Shown here: positions 56,801 through 64,000 of the stretch, piece after piece
How the letters are laid out: each line of letters begins with the position of its first letter
Position numbering within the stretch: position 1 is the first letter of the stretch
Source: Ruminococcus sp. AM36-2AA
GTDB lineage: Bacteria; Bacillota; Clostridia; Lachnospirales; Lachnospiraceae
Direction of reading: 5' to 3'
DNA length: 64,000 bases
Assembly: GCF_003461955.1 (NCBI RefSeq)
Contig: NZ_QTYB01000012.1
Location: forward strand, 1 to 64,000
Notes under the pieces: model-generated
What the model was told of the DNA's origin: nothing
Seen by the model: only the letters and a program-made list of their open reading frames with translations
The model's database searches: none
Position numbers and translations under genes: made by a program

Positions 56801-57069
56801 AAAAAATGGAACAGGCGGTTCCGGGACAGTATGATCTGATCCTGATGGACATCCAGATGCCTGTTATGAATGGCTATGAAGCTGCAAAACAGATTCGTTC
56901 ATTAAAAAACAGAGAAACAGCGTCTGTACCGATTGTTGCAATGACGGCAAATGCGTTTGAGGAAGACAGAGAAAAATCTTACGAAGCCGGTATGAATGGA
57001 TATCTGGCAAAACCTGTCAGTGCGGAAGCTTTGATCAATACGATTGATAAGATTATGAAAGATAACTGA
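53809..57069 (+). CDS. Hybrid sensor kinase with two periplasmic binding domains and two receivers
   Basis: A 1086-residue membrane sensor. After a signal peptide come two SBP_bac_3 domains (about 45-270, beginning TVRVGWYPDSYHITGE, and 280-500, beginning GEIGVGFLNNDQ), a membrane helix (about 510-535), a kinase domain (phospho-His in NMSHDIRTPMN, about 587), the ATPase domain (DTGIGM, GTGLGMAI), and two receivers (phospho-Asp in IIDWLMPDMNG and LILMDIQMPVMNG). No HPt domain is present, so a separate phosphotransfer protein is expected. The ligand is probably an amino acid or small polar compound. It serves as an intact comparison for the kinase-less protein at 18260. Confidence 0.92.
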   Translation: MNKSRRNLCRHVGLALCLLMIFTVLPVPVAASETKTDTESKTVRVGWYPDSYHITGENGERSGYGYEYEQAVAAYTGWNYEYIKGDWGELVEKLQNGEIDLMAALSYTDERAETMLFSDLPMGKEKYYLYADLTNTDISPSDLSTLNGKRIAVMEESVQGTQFREWEEKQNIKTQHLDVDSFERAKKMAGNREIDGVISTETPAWVEAGMSAVVTIGGSDIYYGISKDRPDLKEELDAAMRSMEYDKPFYGDELYQRYLSAQSVAVLSSEEKEWLEQHGEIGVGFLNNDQSFSTFDKESGEMTGVINDYIKYAVDCLENSSLKFNIEGFDSQEELIQALKDGRIDMIFHTSQNPYAAEQNDMALSNTVLVSSLAAVTGKRSFDENEENSVAIPKSDLNLKWFISYNYPTWKIMEYDSFEDARKAVQDKKADCFLSSSGRATEYVNDKKLYSVFLTQPDNISFAVSRRNSVLLSILNKTLKSMPTSKLTGALSAYDNASRKVTLLDFIKENLLAVATVFICIFLAVLLVILGILQKARSAETKAKKAARQSYELNQKLKESHHELETALMHAESANSAKTTFLNNMSHDIRTPMNAIIGFTSLAASHVDNKEKVKEYLSKISTSSEHLLSLINDILDMSRIESGKVKINENPLHLPELLHDIRTIVQPNITSKQLDFLIDTVDVKNEDIIADKLRLTQILLNILSNGIKFNRTGGTISLRIRQLKSAPTGYGNYQFIIRDTGIGMKPEFQEHIFESFTREETSTVSGIQGTGLGMAITKNIVDMMGGTITVKSEEGQGSEFTVNLTFKLCGEAKSYEKIEQLQGLKVLVADDDTDTCLSISGMLTEIGMRSEWTVSGKEAVIRAKHSMEMGDEFYAYIIDWLMPDMNGIETVRRIRRVIGDSSPIIILTAYDWSDIEEEAKEAGVTAFCEKPLFMSQLRELLTNPVPKTKEPEKREWIYNGKRILLVEDNELNQEIAQTILEDAGFMVETANDGVEAVKKMEQAVPGQYDLILMDIQMPVMNGYEAAKQIRSLKNRETASVPIVAMTANAFEEDREKSYEAGMNGYLAKPVSAEALINTIDKIMKDN

Positions 57070-57104
57070 CAGAACATTAACCGATATGTATATAAATGAA
57101 TGTA

Positions 57105-57148
57105 AAAACTGACCAGGGGCCTGTTATACAGCCTTCTGGTCAGTTTTT
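57105..57148. terminator. Bidirectional terminator between the sensor and EutJ-like genes
   Basis: CTGACCAG (57109-57116) pairs with CTGGTCAG (57136-57143), with A and T runs on the outer sides. It serves convergent genes. Confidence 0.8.
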
Positions 57149-57185
57149 ACATACAAAGCAGAGAGATGATCATTTTAGGAATCAA

Positions 57186-58010
57186 TCATATTTTGGGCAG
57201 TTCACAGTGATATGCGATGCCAAGGGGTGTAACGAGAAGAGGATGTACAGGTCTGTACACAGGAAGTTTCAGTTTCTTCTCAAAAACGGTTGTAAATTCT
57301 TTAAACATGGAAGATCCGCCTACAACGTAAACAGCCGGAACCTGATAACCATGGAGAAATTTTTCGGTAATAACAGCCATTTTTTCAACGGTTGCCTTGA
57401 TTACAGGAAAAATTTCATCTTCTTTTTCCGGAGTGGTCTTTAAAATTTCCGCTTCCTCATAAGGGATTTTATAGTGTCCGGCCACAGTCATGGTCATATG
57501 GCTGCCTCCGGTAGCCTCATCGTCTGTGTAAATGACTTTGCCATCTTTCAGGATACTGATGCCGGTTGTACCGCCGCCCACATCTACAACGGCGCCGTCT
57601 GTAATTTTGAGGACAGCAGCGGCAGCGGTAGGCTCGTCTACGATATTGGTAACCTCAAAACCTGCACCTTCCAGGACATAACCGATGCTTTTGACACTGC
57701 CTTCCGAAACACCAGGAGGGATGGCAGCTGCACCGTAGGTAAGTTCTGTGCCAAGCTTTTCTTCCAGTTCATTTTTAAGCTTTGTTACAAGCTGGACGGA
57801 TTCGTAATAATTAACGATCACCCCATCCTGAATGGCATGGGACGGTGCGGAAATTCCGGCGATGGGACGGTTGTTCCGGTCAACGACAGCAAGAACGGTG
57901 TTGGCAGTACCAAGGTCAATGCCCGTTTTCAGACGGCCGCGGAATTTTTTGCATTCACCGGTTTCCACAAGTTCTGCGAAATTGGACAAAGTTCTGTTTT
58001 TTAATTCCAT
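57186..58010 (-). CDS. EutJ-like actin/Hsp70-fold ATPase
   Basis: A 274-residue ATPase of the EutJ type. The actin-fold motifs are GIDLGTANTVLAVVD (phosphate 1), VDVGGGTTGISIL (phosphate 2) and VYVVGGSSMF (adenosine). EutJ is usually found in ethanolamine-utilisation microcompartment operons as a putative reactivase or chaperone. No microcompartment shell or eut/pdu gene is visible within this window. It lies 59 bases after the GlgX-like gene on the same strand. Its job here is unknown. Confidence 0.85.
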   Translation of the reverse strand: MELKNRTLSNFAELVETGECKKFRGRLKTGIDLGTANTVLAVVDRNNRPIAGISAPSHAIQDGVIVNYYESVQLVTKLKNELEEKLGTELTYGAAAIPPGVSEGSVKSIGYVLEGAGFEVTNIVDEPTAAAAVLKITDGAVVDVGGGTTGISILKDGKVIYTDDEATGGSHMTMTVAGHYKIPYEEAEILKTTPEKEDEIFPVIKATVEKMAVITEKFLHGYQVPAVYVVGGSSMFKEFTTVFEKKLKLPVYRPVHPLLVTPLGIAYHCELPKI

Positions 58011-58069
58011 TCAAAATACTCCATTTCTTTCGGACAAGGACAAAAAAGATTTTGTCCCTGATATGAATT

Positions 58070-60202
58070 TTAATAATTACGACCGGTAAAGATGGCAACG
58101 GATCTGGGCCGCATGCAGAAGTCGTGCTCAATACGTGGCTCCTGGCTTTTTTCATAGAAATAACGGCCATCTCCGTCCCCAAATGTGTTGACACAGAGAT
58201 ACCATGCACCAGGGCGTGCAAGTTCCGGAAGCGTAACCGTTACATCTTCCCAGTATGCGTTGATAACGATGTAGATCAGGTCATCGGCGCCTTTGCTCTT
58301 ATCATAACCTGCAAAGCTTACGGCGAAGGTGTGGGCATCTCTTGGGATGGTCACATCCCTTGCATCAATGTTATGGGTGTGTATGCTTTCCATACCGCAT
58401 ACTGCGTTTGGAAGCTTGCGGGAGATGACAGGGTGGTCTTTTCGGAACTGGATCATATATTTGAAAAATTCGAAAAGATCGTGATTTTTCTCCAGAAGAT
58501 TCCAGTTGATCCAGGAAGTTTCGTTATCCTGGCAGTAGGTGTTGTTGTTTCCGTGTTTGGTGTTTCCGAATTCGTCACCTGCAAGGAACATCGGGGTTCC
58601 TCGGCTGGACATCAGTACCGCGCAGGCGTTTCGGATCATGCGGAAGCGGAGGGAAAGGACTTCCGGATTGGTGGAATCACCCTCTTCTCCACAGTTCCAG
58701 CTGCGGTTGTCGTTGGAACCATCTGTGTTGTTCCAGCCGTTTGCCTCGTTGTGTTTCTCGTTGTAGGAATAGAGATCGTACATGGTGAATCCGTCGTGAC
58801 AGGTGAGGAAATTGACGCAGGAATTGTATCCTGCATAGTTGTCATTGTGATCGGAATAAAAACCGCCATACAGGTCACCGGAACCGGAAATGCTCCATGC
58901 AGCGTCCCAGGCGTTCCAGAAATCTCCCTTCAGGAAAGAACGGAGGCAGTCACGGTAACGGCCGTTCCACTCAGCCCATCTGCGGCTGGCAGGGAAAGAA
59001 CCAACCTGATACAGTCCGCCGGCATCCCAGGCCTCTGCGATCAGCTTGACATTTCGAAGAACCGGATCGTAAGCAAGAAGTTCCAGAAGTGGCGGGTTGT
59101 TAAGAGGGGAACCGTCCTCATGACGTCCCAGGATACTTGCAAGGTCGAAACGGAAACCATCCACGCGGTAGTTGATGGTCCAGTAACGTAAACACTCCAG
59201 GATCATCTGACGCACGATCGGATGATTACAGTTCAGAGTGTTTCCACATCCGCTGAAATTGTAGTAATTTCCTTCCGGAGTCAGCATATAATAAACTTTA
59301 TTGTCAAATCCTTTAAAGCAGAAAGTTTTTCCAAGTTCATTTCCTTCGGCAGTGTGGTTGAATACGACATCAAGAATTACTTCGATTCCATTTTCGTGGA
59401 GCTCACGGATCAGTTCTTTCAGTTCGGTTCCCTCACAGTTATGTTCTGCCTTGGAAGCATAGCTGGTGTTTGGGGAAAAGAAGTTAACGGAATTGTATCC
59501 CCAGTATTCCAGAAGACGCTTGCCGTTTACGGTACGGGCATTCATGTTCTCGTCGAACTCGAAGATAGGCATCAGCTCCACCGCATTGATTCCCAGTTCT
59601 TTGAGGTAAGGAATCTTTTCACGAAGACCGGCAAAAGTTCCCGGGTGTGTGACACCGGAAGAAGCGTCCTGTGTAAATCCGCGGACATGAAGTTCGTAGA
59701 TGATCAGGTCACTGATCTTACGGGTGGACTGAGGCATGTCTTCCCAGTCGAAAGAATCGCGTACCACACGGGCGTGATAGCTTCCAATCTTCTGCTGTCC
59801 CCATTCGCGCTGACCGGCAACGGCTTTGGCATAAGGATCAAGAAGAACTTTTGTCTTATCGAAGATATGGCCTTTTTCCGGTTCATAAGGACCGTCGATG
59901 CGGTAGCCGTATTCCAGGTCTTCGATGTCCAGTCCCATGACGATCATGGAATAGACATCACCGATACGACAGGCATTGGGAAAAGGAAGAACTGCGAAAG
60001 GCTCCTCTTCTCCGGAGTGGAAAAGAAGAAGCTCGCAGGATGTACCGTGACGGGTATGTGTGGTAAAGTTGACTCCGTTGGAAAGGGGAGTAGCGCCATT
60101 TAATTCAAAAAAACCGGGACGTACAGGAAATCCCGCGATAATATCTGTGGGTCGGGATGTCAGTGTATTCTCAGAAAGCATAGTCTGATTCTGTGTTTTC
60201 AT
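58070..60202 (-). CDS. glgX: Glycogen debranching enzyme (GlgX/isoamylase type, GH13)
   Basis: A 710-residue GH13 protein of the isoamylase/GlgX group, which cuts alpha-1,6 branches of glycogen or limit dextrin. An N-terminal CBM48-like domain (about 25-130) is followed by the catalytic barrel: DVVFNHTAEG, DGFRFDLAS (nucleophile Asp), LIAEAWDAGG (acid/base Glu) and FLTCHDGFTMYDL. A C-terminal beta domain ends the protein. No signal peptide, so cytoplasmic. The start at 60202 follows AAGGAGGATACC. Confidence 0.92.
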   Translation of the reverse strand: MKTQNQTMLSENTLTSRPTDIIAGFPVRPGFFELNGATPLSNGVNFTTHTRHGTSCELLLFHSGEEEPFAVLPFPNACRIGDVYSMIVMGLDIEDLEYGYRIDGPYEPEKGHIFDKTKVLLDPYAKAVAGQREWGQQKIGSYHARVVRDSFDWEDMPQSTRKISDLIIYELHVRGFTQDASSGVTHPGTFAGLREKIPYLKELGINAVELMPIFEFDENMNARTVNGKRLLEYWGYNSVNFFSPNTSYASKAEHNCEGTELKELIRELHENGIEVILDVVFNHTAEGNELGKTFCFKGFDNKVYYMLTPEGNYYNFSGCGNTLNCNHPIVRQMILECLRYWTINYRVDGFRFDLASILGRHEDGSPLNNPPLLELLAYDPVLRNVKLIAEAWDAGGLYQVGSFPASRRWAEWNGRYRDCLRSFLKGDFWNAWDAAWSISGSGDLYGGFYSDHNDNYAGYNSCVNFLTCHDGFTMYDLYSYNEKHNEANGWNNTDGSNDNRSWNCGEEGDSTNPEVLSLRFRMIRNACAVLMSSRGTPMFLAGDEFGNTKHGNNNTYCQDNETSWINWNLLEKNHDLFEFFKYMIQFRKDHPVISRKLPNAVCGMESIHTHNIDARDVTIPRDAHTFAVSFAGYDKSKGADDLIYIVINAYWEDVTVTLPELARPGAWYLCVNTFGDGDGRYFYEKSQEPRIEHDFCMRPRSVAIFTGRNY

Positions 60203-60355
60203 TTCCGGTATCCTCCTTGGTAGAATTTTTTACAAACAAAAAATATTATAACTGATTTTCAGAAAAAAGTACAGGCTGGTAACCTATGAAGTTCACGGGA
60301 GTTGACAGAGATTGCAGAAATGTGATAAAAACCTGTACAGAGATGAGGTGAAAAA

Positions 60356-61045
60356 GTGGAAGAAAAAAGAAGAGAAGAATGGGTGGCCATTTTAAGACAA
60401 AGCCGGCTCTGCAGAAACCTGGAAGAAAAAGAACTCCTAAACCTCATGGAGCAGGAAGGAACGGTACGGACTTATTCCAGAGGGGAGCGGATCTTTCAGG
60501 AAACAGACCGGCCGGATTCGGTTTACATGCTTCTTAACGGAAGTGTGATCATCGCAAAAGAGACATTTTCCGGAAAAAGGATCCTTCTGGCGCAGCTGGA
60601 AAATCCAGGGGCTCTGTTCGGGGAGGTTTATGCCTTTATGGAGAAAGCTTCCTATGATATGTATGTGGAAGCGCTGACGCAGGTTTCCGTTCTGATCATG
60701 AGCAGCCGGATCTTTACAGACAGGGAAGAAAATAGTTTAAGCCGGAAACTTCGGGAAAATCTTCTTGAGGTTTTTGCCGGGAAGGCTTACAATATGAACC
60801 GGAAGCTTCGGATCCTTGGAAGCGGCAGTCTCCGGGAGCGGATCGTTCGTTTCCTTGTGGAATGCCAGGACAGTGAAGGACAGATCCACATGAATCTTTC
60901 CAGAGAAGAGATGGCGGATTATTTAAACATTACCAGGCCGTCTCTTTCCAGAGAACTGGGAAAGATGCAGGAAGAAGGAATCCTGGAACTTGACAGGCGT
61001 CAGATCCTTGTGAAAGATCAGGAAAGAATGGAGTTATATCTGTAA
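60356..61045 (+). CDS. Crp/Fnr-family transcriptional regulator
   Basis: A 229-residue regulator with an N-terminal cyclic-nucleotide-like domain (about 20-130) and a C-terminal winged helix (MNLSREEMADYLNITRPSLSRELGKMQEEGIL). It lacks the four-Cys iron-sulfur set of Fnr, so it senses something else. The GTG start follows TGAGGTG. TTGACA at 60302 may belong to its promoter. It probably controls the next two genes, since a perfect palindrome lies just after its stop. Confidence 0.9.
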   Translation: MEEKRREEWVAILRQSRLCRNLEEKELLNLMEQEGTVRTYSRGERIFQETDRPDSVYMLLNGSVIIAKETFSGKRILLAQLENPGALFGEVYAFMEKASYDMYVEALTQVSVLIMSSRIFTDREENSLSRKLRENLLEVFAGKAYNMNRKLRILGSGSLRERIVRFLVECQDSEGQIHMNLSREEMADYLNITRPSLSRELGKMQEEGILELDRRQILVKDQERMELYL

Positions 61046-61088
61046 GGTAACATATGTTACCGAAGAATCTCCGGGATTTTTGTATGAT
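61046..61088 (+). promoter_or_regulatory. Probable Crp/Fnr-family operator and promoter of the ferredoxin gene
   Basis: GGTAACATATGTTACC (61046-61061) is a perfect 16-bp palindrome. TATGAT at 61083-61088 is a good -10, which places the start near 61095 and the palindrome centre at -41.5, the classic class II activation position. No good -35 is seen, as expected for an activated promoter. Confidence 0.6.
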
Positions 61089-61143
61089 GTCAGTGAAAAC
61101 AAAAACATTTGCAGAAATATAAAAATCAGGGAGAGATGATATC

Positions 61144-61887
61144 ATGATAAGAAAGATCGTACACATTGACGAAGAGAAATGCAACGGCTGTGGTGCCTGC
61201 ACAGCTGCCTGCCACGAAGGAGCTATTGTCATGGCTAGTGGCAAGGCGAAACTGATCCGGGATGATTACTGTGACGGACTGGGAGACTGTCTTCCGGCCT
61301 GCCCTGCCGATGCGATCCGCATTATAGAGCGGGAAGCCGCAGATTATGACGCGGAGGCAGTGGAAAAAAGAATGAAGCTTAAGAAAACAGAGGCCTCGAT
61401 GCCAGCAGGGAAGCCACACGTGTGCCCCGGAAGTATGGCAAGAAGCCTTAATAAAAAGCAGGAACCGCCGGTGCAGGCAGAGCAGAAAGAAGTTCCCCAA
61501 AATGCAGGGGAACAGACAAGCCGTCTTGCCCAGTGGCCCGTACAGATCAAACTGGTTCCTGTCAATGCACCATATTTTGAAAATGCACAGCTTCTGATCG
61601 CGGCAGACTGTACTGCCTACGCTTATGCAGGTTTTCATGAGAAATTCATGAAAGATCATGTGACGCTGATCGGATGCCCCAAACTGGATGAGGGAGATTA
61701 TGCAGATAAGCTTGCAGAGATCATAGGAAATAATTCCATCCGGAGTATCCGTATCGTCCGCATGGAAGTTCCCTGCTGCGGAGGCATCGAGAATGCAGTG
61801 ATCCGTGCCATGGAGCGAAGCGGAAAGATGATCCCATGGCAGGTAGTGACCATTGCCTGTGACGGCACGATCAGGGAGGAGCTGTAA
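61144..61887 (+). CDS. 4Fe-4S ferredoxin-domain protein
   Basis: A 247-residue protein. Residues 1-65 form a two-cluster ferredoxin with CNGCGACTAACHEGA and a second motif CDGLGDCLPACP. The remainder has conserved-looking cysteines (HVCPG, LIGCPKLDE, VPCCGG) of a domain seen with anaerobic Fe-S proteins, though its function is not known to me. It lies directly after the Crp/Fnr gene and before a rhodanese-TtcA protein. ATG after GGGAGAGATGATATC. Confidence 0.87.
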   Translation: MIRKIVHIDEEKCNGCGACTAACHEGAIVMASGKAKLIRDDYCDGLGDCLPACPADAIRIIEREAADYDAEAVEKRMKLKKTEASMPAGKPHVCPGSMARSLNKKQEPPVQAEQKEVPQNAGEQTSRLAQWPVQIKLVPVNAPYFENAQLLIAADCTAYAYAGFHEKFMKDHVTLIGCPKLDEGDYADKLAEIIGNNSIRSIRIVRMEVPCCGGIENAVIRAMERSGKMIPWQVVTIACDGTIREEL

Positions 61888-61906
61888 GGAAAGGAATAAA
61901 AACAGC

Positions 61907-63088
61907 ATGAGTGAAGAAACACTGGAGATTTCTTTTGATGAAATAGAGAAGGAACGGGAAAAATATCTTCTGGTAGATACCCGTGATAAAGTAACTGTGG
62001 AATATGGAATGATCCCGGGAGCGATTTCTGTTCCGGAACAGGAACTGGAAGAACGGGCAGAAGAACTGAAAGGGGATAAAATCCCGGTTCTTTACTGTAC
62101 CAGAGGACTTTTCAGCCAGGAAGGGGCAGGGATGCTCCGGGAAAAGGGAATTCCCGCACGGAGTCTGAAAGGCGGATATACAGGATGGCTTTTTCAGCAG
62201 ATGCAGAAAGAGTCCAAGAAAGGGGACAGTGAAGAAACGGAAAATGAGGCAATGGAACAGCGCCGGAAAGATATCGAGCTGAGCATCCGCAAGAAATTCC
62301 ACAAGCAGCTGTTTTCCAGATTCGCCAGAGGGATCAATGACTATGAACTGGTGAAACCGGGAGATAAGATCGCGGTCTGTATTTCCGGCGGTAAGGATTC
62401 CATGTTGATGGCAAAACTGTTCCAGGAACTGAAACGTCATAACAAGTTTCCTTTTGAACTGGTATTTCTTGTGATGGACCCGGGATATAATGAGGCCAAC
62501 CGTGCGGTGATCGAACACAACGCCAAACTTCTCGGAATTCCTATCACAGTGTTTGAGACTGAGATCTTTGATGCAGTTTACAATGTGGAAAAATCTCCGT
62601 GTTATCTCTGCGCCCGTATGCGAAGAGGATATCTTTACAGTAAGGCAAAGGAACTTGGATGCAACAAGATCGCTCTTGGCCATCACTATGATGATGTGAT
62701 CGAGACGATCCTGATGGGAATGCTTTATGGAGCACAGGTACAGACTATGATGCCGAAACTCCACAGCACAAACTTCGAGGGGATGCAGCTGATCCGCCCC
62801 ATGTATCTGATCCGTGAGGCAGATATCAAGCACTGGAGAGACTACAATGACCTGCATTTTATCCAGTGTGCCTGCAAGTTCACTGATACCTGTACTACCT
62901 GCCGTACAGACGGCACCAGTGTTTCCAAGCGAATGGAGATCAAAAATCTCATTGCGGAGCTTAAGAAGGTAAATCCCCATATTGAAAGTAATATTTTCCG
63001 AAGTGTGGAAAACGTGAATCTTCATACAGTCATTGCCTATAAAAAAGACGGCGTGAAACATTCCTTCCTGGAAGGATATGACGACTGA
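61907..63088 (+). CDS. Rhodanese fused to a TtcA-like PP-loop thiolase
   Basis: A 393-residue fusion. Residues 10-110 are a rhodanese domain with the active Cys in YCTRGLFSQEGAG. From about 140 a TtcA-type PP-loop domain follows: CISGGKDSMLM, CYLCARMRRGYLY (CxxC), ALGHHYDDVIETIL and a third Cys set CKFTDTCTTC. TtcA makes 2-thiocytidine in tRNA using an Fe-S cluster; the rhodanese part would supply sulfur. The ATG at 61907 is chosen since an upstream frame extends into the ferredoxin gene. Exact RNA target is inferred. Confidence 0.87.
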   Translation: MSEETLEISFDEIEKEREKYLLVDTRDKVTVEYGMIPGAISVPEQELEERAEELKGDKIPVLYCTRGLFSQEGAGMLREKGIPARSLKGGYTGWLFQQMQKESKKGDSEETENEAMEQRRKDIELSIRKKFHKQLFSRFARGINDYELVKPGDKIAVCISGGKDSMLMAKLFQELKRHNKFPFELVFLVMDPGYNEANRAVIEHNAKLLGIPITVFETEIFDAVYNVEKSPCYLCARMRRGYLYSKAKELGCNKIALGHHYDDVIETILMGMLYGAQVQTMMPKLHSTNFEGMQLIRPMYLIREADIKHWRDYNDLHFIQCACKFTDTCTTCRTDGTSVSKRMEIKNLIAELKKVNPHIESNIFRSVENVNLHTVIAYKKDGVKHSFLEGYDD

Positions 63089-63103
63089 AAGATATAAATA
63101 ATA

Positions 63104-63170
63104 AAAGCTGCCACCGGAGTTATGGGCCTGTTTGAGGCTTATGGTTCTGGAAGGCAGCTTTTGCTTTTTG
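63104..63170. terminator. Bidirectional terminator between convergent genes
   Basis: AAAAGCTGCC (from 63104) pairs with GGCAGCTTTT (63155-63164), followed by GCTTTTTG. Long loop of about 40 bases. Confidence 0.7.
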
Positions 63171-63218
63171 AGTATATGGAATTATGGGGTAAATGCGTAT
63201 TGAGAACATTTACGTAAT

Positions 63219-63596
63219 CTATATGTTCTGCTTTGCAGAATGCTGGGCGCGGGCTTTTTCCCGCTGCCTGGTAAGATCATAATATTCATTAGAGACGATC
63301 CCACGGCTGGAAAGCGCTTCGTAAGTTTTCTGCTGTGCAGGGGTCATTTTCATTCCGATGGTGGAATTGACATCTGTCAGCACGCAGCCTGTTTTTTCTA
63401 CCAGCCAGAAAAGAGCGGAATCATCATCCGGGATCATTTTCCAGATTTCATTTTCCGTATATGGTAAAAGGGCCATAAGGGTCTTCAAATGTCCGTCCTG
63501 GATTAGGCGGTAATCCCCATCCGGCATGATGATGCCGTCACCGTAGAGTTCTTTTTTCTTTTCCATTTCTTTCAGAAGTTCTTCTGTAAGTTTCAT
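63219..63596 (-). CDS. Small soluble protein, unknown function
   Basis: A 125-residue, charged protein with no signal peptide or membrane helix, starting at an ATG with AAGGAG seven bases upstream. Two Cys and several Glu/Lys-rich helices are visible; the C-terminal half contains PAQQKTYEALSSRGIVSNEYYDLTRQREKARAQ. I do not recognise a family. On the minus strand, a GCTGC/GCAGC hairpin at about 63616-63630 lies in its leader, and a copy of the 52-nt repeat lies before that. Confidence 0.75.
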   Translation of the reverse strand: MKLTEELLKEMEKKKELYGDGIIMPDGDYRLIQDGHLKTLMALLPYTENEIWKMIPDDDSALFWLVEKTGCVLTDVNSTIGMKMTPAQQKTYEALSSRGIVSNEYYDLTRQREKARAQHSAKQNI

Positions 63597-63643
63597 GATC
63601 GGCTCCTTGAGATTTGCTGCTTGGGGCAGCTTTTTTGTGCTGT

Positions 63644-63695
63644 TTTAACCGAATCAAGGAAGTCCCCTGCGGGGTTGCGAATATCCGTTTGACTA
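63644..63695 (-). repeat. 52-nt dispersed repeat, copy 2
   Basis: Minus-strand copy of the element at 29154-29205; 43 of 52 positions agree. On this strand it lies about 48 bases upstream of the small gene ending at 63219. In the shared frame it reads DIRNPAGDFLDSVK and the frame stays open for another 20 or so codons, to a TGA that overlaps the ATG of that gene. The rest of 63696-63908 is AT-rich with no gene. Confidence 0.7.
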
Positions 63696-63869
63696 CGAGT
63701 TAAAAAAATAACGAACAGCGCCTATATTGTATGAAGAGAAGATCAAAATGTCAATAGGTTAAAAAATATTTTTAGCTGTTTAACAAGAGTTACAATTGTG
63801 CAATATGGATATTTTTTCGGAATGATGCGTTAAATCTATGTAAAATTCGTCGTAAAACAGGGACTCCTG

Positions 63870-63878
63870 TGGTATAAT
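63870..63878 (+). promoter_or_regulatory. Extended -10 promoter of the last gene
   Basis: TGG-TATAAT (63870-63878) is an extended -10. ACAGG-N4-CCTGT at 63857-63870 is a small dyad just upstream. Confidence 0.5.
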
Positions 63879-63908
63879 AAGAATATTCAAAAAATTCGAG
63901 GAAGGACG

Positions 63909-64000
63909 ATGCAGATGTTAAAAAACTGGAACCCGGAACAGATTCCGGAAAAAGAGGATATCAAAGTGCGTTTAAGTGCTGCAAGAACCAGATTATATGA
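63909..64000 (+). CDS. Start of a protein, cut by the window edge (possibly PPK2-type phosphotransferase)
   Basis: An open frame from ATG 63909 with GAGGAAGG upstream runs to the window end: MQMLKNWNPEQIPEKEDIKV then RLSAARTRLY. The start resembles the N-terminus of polyphosphate:AMP/ADP phosphotransferases of Clostridia, but 30 residues are too few to be sure. Good promoter and ribosome-binding site support a real gene. Confidence 0.6.
   Translation, partial: MQMLKNWNPEQIPEKEDIKVRLSAARTRLY

Noticed and set aside
61871..63061. 396-codon antisense frame over the rhodanese-TtcA gene
   Set aside because: Antisense shadow of a gene with clear catalytic motifs.

Overview
The window reads as chromosomal DNA of an anaerobic gut Firmicute, most likely a Lachnospiraceae member of the Blautia/Ruminococcus/Dorea type. 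Support: strong AGGAGG ribosome-binding sites, TTGACA-N17-TATAAT promoters, moderate GC, YesM/YesN-type two-component sensors, GPH and CUT1 sugar transporters, a rhodanese-TtcA fusion, and a gene set centred on host- and plant-derived sugars. No rRNA, tRNA, CRISPR array, prophage or intact transposon was seen.

Layout. 0.2-8 kb: a ZIP metal transporter, a GH38 alpha-mannosidase broken by one in-frame TAG, a zinc-ribbon/TM2 protein, an unknown membrane protein, then decayed genes (5'-truncated aldo/keto reductase and a MATE exporter reduced to fragments). 7.4-18 kb: a lacto-N-biose/galacto-N-biose locus (AraC regulator, CUT1 ABC importer, GH42 beta-galactosidase, NahK-like kinase, GH112 phosphorylase), the phosphorolytic route for mucin or milk-oligosaccharide disaccharides. 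18-20 kb: a c-di-GMP-I-type riboswitch plus terminator in front of a hybrid sensor that has lost its kinase core. 20-28 kb: an HMA-TauE/SafE-cupredoxin fusion and FtrD-like lipoprotein, a YitT protein, a GNAT acetyltransferase, then an esterase / peptide deformylase / purine nucleoside phosphorylase / RelA-SpoT-like / MATE run. 28-36 kb: a small membrane protein, enolase, an orphan Wzm/Wzt-type polysaccharide exporter, larB-larC (nickel-pincer cofactor) and a LacI regulator.

36-52.5 kb is a myo-inositol island in two halves: iolC-iolD-iolB-Fe-ADH, then iolG-iolE-iolJ. Between them sit a binding lipoprotein, a GPH transporter, a YesM/YesN sensor pair and a second LacI regulator, followed by about 700 bp of GC-rich non-coding DNA made of a foldback and a 71-bp tandem repeat. 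IolG, E, D, B, C and J together take inositol to DHAP plus malonate semialdehyde. No IolA is present, so the Fe-alcohol dehydrogenase is the likely malonate-semialdehyde outlet. An AGCACG-type half-site occurs many times around the iolC promoter and as a hairpin-like dyad just after the iolG promoter, suggesting one shared regulator.

52.5-64 kb: an RlmD/TrmA-like methyltransferase, a 1086-residue hybrid kinase with two periplasmic binding domains, an orphan EutJ-like protein, a GlgX-like debranching enzyme, a Crp/Fnr regulator with a perfect palindrome centred at about -41.5 of the next promoter, a ferredoxin, a rhodanese-TtcA fusion, a small unknown gene, and the start of a further gene.

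The items most worth following up are the AGCACG operator array, the duplicated promoter-attenuator cassettes at 20.0 and 22.0 kb, the 52-nt repeat shared between 29.2 and 63.7 kb, the foldback plus 71-bp tandem repeat, and the kinase-less riboswitch-controlled hybrid sensor. All functional names come from reading the sequence; no database search was possible.
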